From: Polaromonas sp. UBA5171
GTDB lineage: Bacteria > Pseudomonadota > Gammaproteobacteria > Burkholderiales > Burkholderiaceae_C
Length of the DNA: 25,518 bases
Direction of reading: 5' to 3'
Assembly (NCBI GenBank): GCA_002413395.1
Contig: DHWX01000035.1
Coordinates: 8,728-34,245, forward strand
The position numbers were made by a program, and so were the translations under genes. Below the pieces are notes generated by a model. The model was not told where the DNA came from. It worked only from the letters and a program-made list of their open reading frames with translations, and made no database searches. This document shows positions 8,325-14,876 of this stretch, one piece after another (position 1 is the first letter of the stretch; every line of letters starts with the position of its first letter).

Positions 8325-8738
8325 ATGACCACCGCCAAAAAGATCACCGCACCCGCAGTGCCCAGGGGAGCGACGAAACCCAAAGCAGCAAAACCAGCCA
8401 CCAGAAAATCGCCTGCGAGCAAGGCCCCTGTCAAAAAATCCAGCGCCAGGGCACCTCTTTCCAAATCCTTTGCTGCAAGCGAGATTGAGGGGATCGTCCC
8501 GACCCAAAAGGTGAAAAAGCCAAAATTGATCCGTGACAGCTTTACCATCCCGAAAGCTGAATACCTGGTGTTTGACGAACTCAAGCAGCGTTCAGCCAGA
8601 TTGACCCGCCAGGCCAAAAAAAGCGAACTGCTGCGTGCAGGCATCAAAATTCTGGCCACCTTGTCAGATGCGGCATTTTTGACAGCGCTGGCGCAGGTTC
8701 CAAGCATCAAGACAGGGCGCCCGTCGGAGAACAGGTAG
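8325..8738 (+). CDS. Small basic protein: Lys/Ala/Pro histone H1-like tail plus ribbon-helix-helix-like C-terminus
   Basis: This 137-residue protein has two parts. Residues 1 to about 47 are almost only Lys, Ala, Pro, Ser, Thr and Arg, like bacterial histone H1-like or AlgP tails that bind DNA or other polyanions. Residues about 68-125 contain IRDSFTIPKAEYLVFDELKQR followed by two helices (KKSELLRAGIKIL; SDAAFLTALA), the arrangement of a ribbon-helix-helix or MetJ/Arc-type dimer. An AAGG lies 8 nt before the ATG. The gene sits between ppx and the convergent sixA-ppk pair. A role in nucleoid organisation or polyphosphate-granule/DNA association is an inference from composition and location. 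I do not recognise a named family. The C-terminus has no catalytic signature. Confidence 0.85.
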   Translation: MTTAKKITAPAVPRGATKPKAAKPATRKSPASKAPVKKSSARAPLSKSFAASEIEGIVPTQKVKKPKLIRDSFTIPKAEYLVFDELKQRSARLTRQAKKSELLRAGIKILATLSDAAFLTALAQVPSIKTGRPSENR

Positions 8739-8755
8739 GCGCCAGACCAGGCCGA

Positions 8756-9229
8756 TCAAAGCATCTCGGGCGACTGCACGGTGACCACAACGGTCTGGCT
8801 TAGGCCGTCACGGTCCCGACTGCGAAGCCACCAGAGCGCGCCCTTTTTCACAGGACCGTCACCTGCGGACAGGCCGAGAAGCTGCGCGATGGTCTGCCCC
8901 AAGGTCGGTTGATGCCCTATCACCAGAATCGGCGACTTGCTCAAGGGCCATTGAACCAGTTCCAGCAACTGTGCCGGTGTGGCACCGGGTGCAAGTTCAG
9001 CACGAATTTTGTACTTGCGTCCCAGTGCCAGCGCGGTCTGCTCACAGCGCCGCGCCGGGCTCGTAAAAATGCGGGCACCTTCGGGCAACTGCCGGTCGAG
9101 CCAACTGGCCATGCGGGCGGCCTGTTTCTCACCGCGTGACGTGAGCGAGCGCTCCATATCCCGATTGCCCTCCAGATCGCCTCCGGGTCCGTCTTCTGCC
9201 TCTGCATGACGCCACAAAATCAAGTCCAT
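8756..9229 (-). CDS. sixA: Phosphohistidine phosphatase SixA
   Basis: This 157-residue member of the histidine phosphatase (RHG) superfamily has its nucleophile H8 in LWRHAEAED. Other catalytic residues are in FTSPARRCEQTA (Arg pair at 60-61) and the second histidine H106 in VIGHQPTLG. SixA removes phosphate from phosphohistidine on phosphotransfer proteins; in E. coli the known target is in the nitrogen-related PTS. Here the gene starts 1 nt after the ppk stop codon and has no ribosome binding site of its own, so it is probably translated by coupling to ppk. PPK itself works through a phosphohistidine, which makes the pairing suggestive, but a functional link is not shown. The size is that of SixA, shorter than phosphoglycerate mutases. 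Confidence 0.92.
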   Translation of the reverse strand: MDLILWRHAEAEDGPGGDLEGNRDMERSLTSRGEKQAARMASWLDRQLPEGARIFTSPARRCEQTALALGRKYKIRAELAPGATPAQLLELVQWPLSKSPILVIGHQPTLGQTIAQLLGLSAGDGPVKKGALWWLRSRDRDGLSQTVVVTVQSPEML

Positions 9230-9230
9230 G

Positions 9231-11360
9231 CTATTTTTTTAGGTGGTGGGGTACCGCATAAGGAACTGAGTAGCGGGCCATCAGGGCCGCTTGCGCACCA
9301 TGGCGCTGCGCCGGCTCTGGCGGATTCACGCGCGCATAGCTGCCGTCCGGCCGCAAGTCCCAGGCATCGCAGCCATCGTGCAGGTAGGCGACCAGGCATT
9401 CATCAATAATGCGCTGGCGAATGACAGGATCAGTCACTGGCCAGGCCAGCTCGACCCGACGCAGCATATTGCGGTTCATCCAGTCAGCGCTTGAGAGATA
9501 CAGCGTCTCTTCCTTGGCGCAGCGGAAATAAAACACCCGCGAATGTTCCAGAAAACGGCCAATCACCGAACGTACGCGGATGTTGTCCGTCACACCGGGC
9601 ACTTGGGGCGGCAGCATGCAGGCACCGCGCACAATCAAATCAATTTTCACGCCGCACTGCCCCGCCCTGACCAGGGCCAGCATCAGGTCTTCGTCGGTCA
9701 GCGCATTCATCTTGACCACAATGCGCGTGTCTTTGCCCTGCAGGGCGGCTTCAGCCAGCGTATCTATTTTTTCCACCAGCTTGCGTTGCAGCTGAAACGG
9801 CGCCAGCAGCAGGTAATGCAACTTGGGCAAACGGCTTTGACTGGCCAGGTGCACAAATACGTTGTCAATGTCCAAAGTCAACAGAGGATCTGCCGTCAGG
9901 TAGCTCACGTCGGTGTACAGGCGGGCCGTACCCTGGTTGTAATTGCCGGTAGACAGGTGGCCGTAGCGGATGAGGTTGCGCCCCTCGCGCCGGGTCACCA
10001 GCAGCATTTTGGCGTGGGTCTTCAAACCCACCACGCCATAAACCACTTGGGCGCCAATCGACTCCAGCATTTCTGCCCAGTTGATATTGGCTTCCTCATC
10101 GAAACGCGCCTTGAGCTCCACCACCACGGTGACTTCCTTGCCCTGGCGAACGGCCTCCCGCAGCAATACCATCATTTCCGAATCGGCACCCGTACGGTAT
10201 ATGGTTTGCTTGATCGCCAGTACTTGGGGATCGTTGACCGCCTCGCGTAGAAAGTCCAGGACGCCGTCAAAGCTCTCAAACGGATGGTGAATGGACACAT
10301 CGCCCTGCTTGAGCCGCTCAAAAAAAGATTGCCCGGGCTGCAGCTGCGTGGGGTAGCAGGCGTTGTAGCGGGGAAAAAGAAGCTTGGGATCATTGACCAG
10401 GTCCACCAGCTGGGTCAAGCGCACGAGGTTGACTGGGCCTTGCACCCGGTACAGGGCGAGCGCCGGCAAGTTGAATTGTTTGAGCAAAAAGTCTGACAAG
10501 TATTGCGAGCAGCCGGCCGAAACTTCCAGCCGGACGGCCTGACCGTAGTTGCGTTGCTCCAGACCCTGGCGCAAAGCTGTGCGCAGATTTTTCACGTCGT
10601 CTTCATCCACCGCCAGATCGGAGTGCCGGGTGACGCGGAACTGGGAAAACTGCCCCACTTCCCGGCCTGCAAAAAGCTCCGCCAGATGGGCTCGAATGAT
10701 GCTGGACAGCGAAACAAACAGCATGCCCTTTCCATCTCTGCCGCCCTTGCCGCCGCGCTTGCCGCGACTCGGCATATATATCAGGCGCGGCACTACCCGC
10801 GGCACCTTGACGATGGCAATTTCGTTCTGACGTCCGAAGGCATCATGTCCACCGAGCCGGACAATGAAATTCAGCGACTTGTTGGCCACCTGTGGAAAGG
10901 GATGAGAGGGATCCAGGCCGACCGGAATCAGCAAGGGCCGCACCTCCCTTTCAAAATAGGCTTTGACCCAGCGCCGCTGAGCCGCGTCGCGTTCGCCGTG
11001 CGAGATGATGCAAATGCCCTCGCGTTCAAACGCGGGCAGCAGCTCATCGTTATAAAGTGCATACTGACGCGCCACCATGTCATGCACTGCCGCTGAAAGC
11101 GCATCAAAAAACTCAACGGTGTGCAAGCCTTTCTGCTCGTTACCTTGGGCGGCCGTCAGGTGGGGTGCCGTGCGGACCTCGAAAAATTCGTCCAGATTGG
11201 ACGAAACAATGCACAAATACCTCAAGCGTTCGAGCAGCGGCACATCCGGGCGCCTGGCCCAGTCCAGCACCCGCTCATTGAAAGCAAGAATGCTATGGTC
11301 GCGGTCAATAAACCGGATGACCGGCGCGTCAGTGTCTTGTGAACCAGGTGGAATTGGCAT
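9231..11360 (-). CDS. ppk: Polyphosphate kinase 1
   Basis: PPK1 makes polyphosphate from ATP at the membrane-associated pool. The 709-residue product has all four regions: an N-terminal domain with RYLCIVSSNLDEFFEVR, a head domain, and two phospholipase-D-like C-terminal domains. Numbered from the ATG at 11360, the autophosphorylated histidine is about H449 in LKTHAKMLL. The second catalytic histidine is about H606 in FLEHSRVFYF, followed by LSSADWMNRN. A Gly/Lys/Arg-rich insert (SRGKRGGKGGRDGKGM) interrupts the head domain near residue 200. The frame is open to a TTG at 11381. The ATG at 11360 is preferred because the Pho-type promoter would place the transcript start near 11390, leaving no room for a ribosome binding site before the TTG. 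sixA follows after 1 nt. Confidence 0.97.
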   Translation of the reverse strand: MPIPPGSQDTDAPVIRFIDRDHSILAFNERVLDWARRPDVPLLERLRYLCIVSSNLDEFFEVRTAPHLTAAQGNEQKGLHTVEFFDALSAAVHDMVARQYALYNDELLPAFEREGICIISHGERDAAQRRWVKAYFEREVRPLLIPVGLDPSHPFPQVANKSLNFIVRLGGHDAFGRQNEIAIVKVPRVVPRLIYMPSRGKRGGKGGRDGKGMLFVSLSSIIRAHLAELFAGREVGQFSQFRVTRHSDLAVDEDDVKNLRTALRQGLEQRNYGQAVRLEVSAGCSQYLSDFLLKQFNLPALALYRVQGPVNLVRLTQLVDLVNDPKLLFPRYNACYPTQLQPGQSFFERLKQGDVSIHHPFESFDGVLDFLREAVNDPQVLAIKQTIYRTGADSEMMVLLREAVRQGKEVTVVVELKARFDEEANINWAEMLESIGAQVVYGVVGLKTHAKMLLVTRREGRNLIRYGHLSTGNYNQGTARLYTDVSYLTADPLLTLDIDNVFVHLASQSRLPKLHYLLLAPFQLQRKLVEKIDTLAEAALQGKDTRIVVKMNALTDEDLMLALVRAGQCGVKIDLIVRGACMLPPQVPGVTDNIRVRSVIGRFLEHSRVFYFRCAKEETLYLSSADWMNRNMLRRVELAWPVTDPVIRQRIIDECLVAYLHDGCDAWDLRPDGSYARVNPPEPAQRHGAQAALMARYSVPYAVPHHLKK

Positions 11361-11401
11361 CAAGGGCAAATGTCTTTGCAATCAAAAATAAGCCTGACTG
11401 T

Positions 11402-12505
11402 TCACTGGTTTGATGACAAAGGTGTGACAGTACCATGACCGGATGTTGCACCAGCATGGCTGGGCTTGCAAGTTGTCATGTCCCGGGCCGGCACCAGGAA
11501 ACACTCAAACAACTGCGCAGCCTGCGTCCAGCTGAAGTCCAGTGCCCGCGCCCGCGCCTGATGGCGCGGCAGCGCCAGTGCACTGTAACAGGCCTGCTGC
11601 AAATCCGCATTCATGACGCCGCCATGGCAACTCCCATCCGGCTTTCCCAACACTTGCAGCGGACCATCCACCGGATAGGCGGCCACCGGCGTGCCGCTCG
11701 CCATGGCTTCGAGCATCACCAGGCCAAAGGTGTCTGCTCTGCTCGGAAAAACAAACACATCAGCCGCCGCATACACTCGGGCCAGCTCGCCCCTGGCCAA
11801 CAGGCCCATCCAGTGCACCTGAGGATAGCGTTCCCTGAGCGACGACTCCAGCGGCCCCACCCCGCAAACAACTTTGCTCCCCGGAATTTCCAGCCGCAAA
11901 AAGGCCTCTATGTTTTTTTCATAGGACACCCGCCCTACAAACAGCGAGATCGGCCGCGCCAACGAGTCCATGGGTGGATACAGGCGCGGCTGCGGCTCAA
12001 ACGAAAACAGCTGTGTATCCACGCCATGCGTCCAACTGCGCAGGTTGCGAAAGCCCCGCTGCTCGAGCATCCGCAGCACACCGCTGGTCGGCACCATCAC
12101 TCCGGAGGACGGCTTGTGAAAGTGACGAAACAGCGCATAGCCCCACAGCAGGGGAATTTTTACCGCAGCATTGAGGATTTCGGGAAACTTGGTATGAAAC
12201 GCCGTGGTAAAGGCCAATCCGCGCTGGAGGCAGTAACGCCGTGCCGCCCAGCCCAATGGGCCTTCAGTCGCGACATGGATGGCGTCTGGCTGAAAGACGT
12301 CAAGCTTTTCCGTGAGGGCGCGCTTCGGACGCACTGCCAGCTCAATCCCGGCATAACACGGGCAAGGACGGGTACGAAATAGGCCGGGCTGAATCACTTC
12401 AATCTGGTGTCCGCCTTGCTCAAGTTCTCGCACCAGCTCTACCAGGGTAGTGACAACACCATTGACTTGGGGCTGCCAGGCATCCGTGATGAGTGCAATC
12501 TTCAT
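11402..12505 (-). CDS. GT4-family glycosyltransferase (PimB/Agt-like), probable glycolipid synthase
   Basis: This 367-residue enzyme has the two Rossmann domains of GT-B glycosyltransferases. The acceptor domain opens with MKIALITDAW and NGVVTTL (Gly loop near residue 16) and contains FHTKFPE (103-109). The donor domain contains FVGRVSYEKN (189-198) and the nucleotide-sugar motif FPSRADTFGLVMLEAM (253-268) ending in GTPVAAYPVDGP. These are features of the GDP-mannose/UDP-sugar-dependent family that includes MgtA/PimB and alphaproteobacterial Agt, which glycosylates diacylglycerol under phosphate limitation. The start at 12505 overlaps the stop of the phosphoesterase gene by 4 nt; the longer frame to 12715 is an extension through that gene. 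Sugar donor and acceptor cannot be read from sequence. Lipid glycosylation is inferred from the operon. Confidence 0.88.
   Translation of the reverse strand: MKIALITDAWQPQVNGVVTTLVELVRELEQGGHQIEVIQPGLFRTRPCPCYAGIELAVRPKRALTEKLDVFQPDAIHVATEGPLGWAARRYCLQRGLAFTTAFHTKFPEILNAAVKIPLLWGYALFRHFHKPSSGVMVPTSGVLRMLEQRGFRNLRSWTHGVDTQLFSFEPQPRLYPPMDSLARPISLFVGRVSYEKNIEAFLRLEIPGSKVVCGVGPLESSLRERYPQVHWMGLLARGELARVYAAADVFVFPSRADTFGLVMLEAMASGTPVAAYPVDGPLQVLGKPDGSCHGGVMNADLQQACYSALALPRHQARARALDFSWTQAAQLFECFLVPARDMTTCKPSHAGATSGHGTVTPLSSNQ
11413..11441 (-). promoter_or_regulatory. Pho box upstream of ppk, inside the 3' end of the glycosyltransferase gene
   Basis: On the minus strand three 7-mers at 11-bp intervals read CGGTCAT (11435-11441), CTGTCAC (11424-11430) and TTGTCAT (11413-11419), each separated by 4 bp. 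The last two match the Pho box consensus very well. The array lies within the final codons of the upstream glycosyltransferase gene (stop at 11402-11404) and 53 bp before the ppk ATG. The -10 expected 10 nt downstream (11397-11402) reads AACAGT, a poor match, so the exact promoter is less certain than the PhoB site. Confidence 0.8.
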
Positions 12506-13371
12506 ACGGCCACCCCATGCGCGACATGCCCGCGACCCTGTGTTTGATCGGCTGGGACCCAGTGCACCAGGGCCAGGGAACCGTCGAAATACTCGACCAG
12601 CGCACTGCGGCTCTCGACCCAGTCGCCATCGTTGCAGTACAGGATGCCGTTGATCTCGCGCATTTCGGCGCGGTGAATATGGCCGCACACCACGCCCTGA
12701 TGGCCGCGGCGACACGCTTCGCCGGCGACCGCCACTTCAAAATCGGTGACGTAGTTGAGCGCGCTCTTGACCTTGTGCTTCAGATACGCTGACAGTGACC
12801 AATAGGGCAAGCCCATGCGGGCGCGCAGGCGGTTGAGGTGCCGGTTGAGTCTGAGTGTCAGTTCATAGAGGTTGTCGCCCACATAGGCCAGCCATCTGGC
12901 GCATTGCACCACCGCATCAAAATAATCGCCATGAACAATCCACAACTGACGGCCATCGGCAGTGGTATGAACCGCTTCCTCCATGATTTCAATGCCGCCA
13001 AACTGGTGGCCGATGAATTCACGCGCAAATTCATCATGATTGCCCGGGACAAAAACGATGCGGCACCCCTTGCGGGCGCGCCGCAGCAGCTTTTGCAGCA
13101 CGTCGTTATGCGACTGCGGCCAATACCACTTGCGGCGCAACTGCCAGCCATCGACGATATCGCCCACCAGGTAGAGGTTGTCGCTGGGGTGGGTTTTCAG
13201 GAACTCCAGCAGCGCGGCCGCCTGGCAACCAGGCGTGCCCAGATGCAGATCCGAAATGAAGATCGTGCGGTAGTGCTTGCGCGGCAATTGATCGTCATCG
13301 GTGTTGCCGCCATCCCGCTCCGACCCGAATCGGTGGACAGCCGGCCCCAAAGCATCAAACAGGTTTCGCAT
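12502..13371 (-). CDS. Calcineurin-like metallophosphoesterase, COG2908 type (LpxH/PlcP-like)
   Basis: This 289-residue cytoplasmic hydrolase has the full two-metal site: SDLHLG (D41, H43), GDIVDGW (D71), GNHDE (N111, H112), VHGDYFD (H147) and GHIHRAEM (H231, H233). It is usually annotated as UDP-2,3-diacylglucosamine diphosphatase, but its length (LpxH is about 240) and the RKWYWP and NHLNRLRARMGLPYWSLSAYLKHKVK-type middle region suit the COG2908 branch that includes the Sinorhizobium phospholipase C PlcP. PlcP cleaves membrane phospholipids to diacylglycerol when phosphate is scarce. The start at 13371 shares one base with the upstream stop (TGATG), and the gene overlaps the glycosyltransferase by 4 nt. 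The frame open to 13491 is rejected because it runs through the acyltransferase gene. PlcP versus LpxH function is unresolved; the neighbours favour PlcP. Confidence 0.85.
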   Translation of the reverse strand: MRNLFDALGPAVHRFGSERDGGNTDDDQLPRKHYRTIFISDLHLGTPGCQAAALLEFLKTHPSDNLYLVGDIVDGWQLRRKWYWPQSHNDVLQKLLRRARKGCRIVFVPGNHDEFAREFIGHQFGGIEIMEEAVHTTADGRQLWIVHGDYFDAVVQCARWLAYVGDNLYELTLRLNRHLNRLRARMGLPYWSLSAYLKHKVKSALNYVTDFEVAVAGEACRRGHQGVVCGHIHRAEMREINGILYCNDGDWVESRSALVEYFDGSLALVHWVPADQTQGRGHVAHGVAV

Positions 13372-14237
13372 CACGGCTGCGAAGCGCTTCCTGACAGCGG
13401 CTTGCCGGAAAAATGCCTGAAATAACGCAGCGGCAGATCGTTGATGCGCATCATCATGGGCAAGTCGGCTGAGTTGAAATCCGGATCCCACGCGGGCGCA
13501 CCCAGCACCTTGGCACCCAGCCGCAAATAGCCCTTGATCAGTGCTGGTGGCTCAACATCCAGTGAATCGTCGAGTTGCTCGACCGGCAGTGCCAGACGCG
13601 GCGTCACCCGGTATTCGATAGCAGCCAGATGTGCTTGCCTGACCTGGCGCCAGATGCTGGCAGCCGCATGGCCGCCTGACACACCGTTGTGCTGCATCGG
13701 GATGCTGGCGCAGCCGATCATCATGTCGAGCTGGTTGCGCGACATGAACTTGGCAAGAGCACCCCACAGCGCCAAAATCACGCCGCCGTGACGATGCTCC
13801 GCATGCACGCAGCTGCGGCCGAGTTCGACCATACGCGAGCGCAGGAACCGCAGGCGGGTCAGGTCAAACTCGGTGTCGCTGTAGATGCTGCCAACACGTT
13901 GCGCCTGCGTCGGCGTCAGCACGCGGTAGGTGCCGATCACCTCCTGACTATCCACATCGCGCACCAGCAGGTGCTCACAGTAGTCATCAAACAGATCAAG
14001 GTCATGGCCAGGCAGGGTTTTTGACAGCACCGCACCCATTTCCAGAGCAAACACCTGGTACCTCAGACGCTGCGCCTGCCGGACCTCATCCTGGTGGCGC
14101 GCCCAGCTGACCGAGATTTTCCCCACTGCAGACCCTGGAACCAGGGTTGGATGGATAACATGACGGCTTTGATGAAGTGACCCCCGAGGCAGGACGACGG
14201 GCGACAATGCAAAGGTAGGATTGGGCAATTCTTTCAT
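13371..14237 (-). CDS. OlsB-like N-acyltransferase (COG3176, GNAT-type fold)
   Basis: This 288-residue protein carries the conserved blocks of the OlsB/hemolysin-like acyltransferase family: RLRYQVFALEMGA (57-69), DLFDDYCEHLLVRD (81-94), VIGTYRVL (100-107), ELGRSCVHAEHR (138-149) and IGCASIPM (174-181). OlsB transfers a 3-hydroxyacyl group from ACP to the alpha-amine of ornithine, the first step of ornithine lipid synthesis. The family also includes proteins annotated only as putative hemolysins or N-acyl amino acid synthases, so the amino acid substrate is not certain. An excellent AAGGAG lies 6 nt before the ATG. It is the first gene of a three-gene operon with the phosphoesterase and glycosyltransferase. 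No OlsA-type O-acyltransferase is in the window. Confidence 0.85.
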   Translation of the reverse strand: MKELPNPTFALSPVVLPRGSLHQSRHVIHPTLVPGSAVGKISVSWARHQDEVRQAQRLRYQVFALEMGAVLSKTLPGHDLDLFDDYCEHLLVRDVDSQEVIGTYRVLTPTQAQRVGSIYSDTEFDLTRLRFLRSRMVELGRSCVHAEHRHGGVILALWGALAKFMSRNQLDMMIGCASIPMQHNGVSGGHAAASIWRQVRQAHLAAIEYRVTPRLALPVEQLDDSLDVEPPALIKGYLRLGAKVLGAPAWDPDFNSADLPMMMRINDLPLRYFRHFSGKPLSGSASQP

Positions 14238-14287
14238 GGCTAACTCCTTCTTGTTGGATGTATCAACACACTCAAACTGGACGCTGT

Positions 14288-14311
14288 AAAAAAGCCCCTG
14301 AAAAGGGGCTT
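14288..14311 (-). terminator. Intrinsic terminator between the leader ORF and the olsB-like gene
   Basis: On the minus strand a hairpin with a perfect 7-bp stem (AAGCCCC / GGGGCTT, 6-nt loop) runs directly into six consecutive T. It begins 16 nt after the stop of the small leader ORF and ends 50 nt before the olsB-like ATG. It would stop transcripts started at the Pho promoter at 14616-14671 unless they read through, so it acts either as an attenuator or as the end of a separate short transcript. On the plus strand there is no T-run. Confidence 0.85.
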
Positions 14312-14327
14312 GAAGAGCTCTGACTTT

Positions 14328-14585
14328 CTAATCACCGACGACCTGCAAAACCACGGAGTTGCGTCGGCTGGCTGCGGGAGTCCCACTCGGCCATGCGCCA
14401 GACAATCCATCGAGCCAGGGCCGGGTGCCGGCCTTGAACCGCAAGCCCCCGGGACTGCTGGCCAAGGCCCGCGCCGTGCAGTGCAAGATGCGCAGGCACT
14501 GCGTTTTAAGATCGTCCCCCCCTGTGTTGCAAGGCTCGCCAACACCGTTTGTCCGTCCGGCAACCGGGCTCAAATTGTTTTTCAT
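14328..14585 (-). CDS. Small ORF (85 aa) in the Pho-controlled leader, function unknown
   Basis: A possible small gene: ATG at 14585 with GGAG 6 nt upstream, beginning MKNNLSPVAGRTNGVG and ending 16 nt before an intrinsic terminator. It follows a four-unit Pho array and a -10-like element, with a predicted transcript start near 14609. The frame also contains ATG codons at 14600 and 14609. The product has three cysteines (in EPCNTGG, TQCLRI, LHCTAR) and no signal peptide, membrane segment or recognised domain. Its composition (many Arg, Pro, Gly, Ser) is not convincingly that of a folded protein. The promoter and terminator are better supported than the protein. The transcript may instead be a regulatory RNA or an mRNA leader of about 320 nt. 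Confidence 0.35.
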   Translation of the reverse strand: MKNNLSPVAGRTNGVGEPCNTGGDDLKTQCLRILHCTARALASSPGGLRFKAGTRPWLDGLSGAWPSGTPAASRRNSVVLQVVGD

Positions 14586-14615
14586 CACGTACTCCGTCAT
14601 GCAGATCATGCGAAG

Positions 14616-14671
14616 ATTCTGCGAGCCAAGGGTGACGGGGTTGTGTCAGTTCAGTGGCAAATTCGTGACAG
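14616..14671 (-). promoter_or_regulatory. Four-unit Pho array and -10 upstream of the olsB-like operon leader
   Basis: On the minus strand four 7-mers are spaced exactly 11 bp apart: CTGTCAC (14665-14671), TTGCCAC (14654-14660), CTGACAC (14643-14649) and CCGTCAC (14632-14638). This is equivalent to two tandem Pho boxes. A -10-like CAGAAT (14616-14621, 4 of 6 matches) follows after exactly 10 nt, the same distance as at pstS. Transcription would run left through the small ORF to the terminator at 14288-14311 and, on read-through, into the olsB-like operon. Confidence 0.75.
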
Positions 14672-14771
14672 TGATCGCGCGGTGGCGGGGGCTGTTTAAT
14701 CACGGCTTTCATGGCACGCCAATCAGCATCCGCGGACACGTCCATCTGCTGGCTTTTGGTTGAATTAATTT

Positions 14772-14796
14772 TATAATTCAAATGTATTTGAATTAT
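14772..14796 (+). promoter_or_regulatory. Promoter with palindromic operator upstream of arsB
   Basis: A perfect inverted repeat with 11-bp arms and a 2-bp centre occupies 14773-14796 (left arm ATAATTCAAAT, right arm its reverse complement). It overlaps a perfect -10 hexamer TATAAT at 14772-14777. No strong -35 is visible. A repressor bound to the palindrome would block the promoter. Symmetry, length and AT content resemble ArsR/SmtB-family operators, and the next gene is arsB, about 80 nt downstream. No arsR is in the window, so the regulator must be elsewhere. Confidence 0.6.
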
Positions 14797-14876
14797 TAGA
14801 GTAATACAGAGGCTCAAATAACAGTCGTTTTTGAACCATTTGTCGCCTTCACAACAATGACTTAAAGAGGACCCAA

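Noticed and set aside
12506..12715. N-terminal extension of the glycosyltransferase frame
   Set aside because: It overlaps the phosphoesterase gene in another frame, and family proteins start at MKIALITDAW; the ATGA overlap at 12505 is the usual coupled start.
13372..13491. N-terminal extension of the phosphoesterase frame
   Set aside because: It is the shadow of the OlsB-like gene; the TGATG junction at 13371 explains the start.
14359..14763. Plus-strand ORF across the olsB leader
   Set aside because: It runs antisense through the Pho array, lacks a ribosome binding site and has no recognisable protein pattern.
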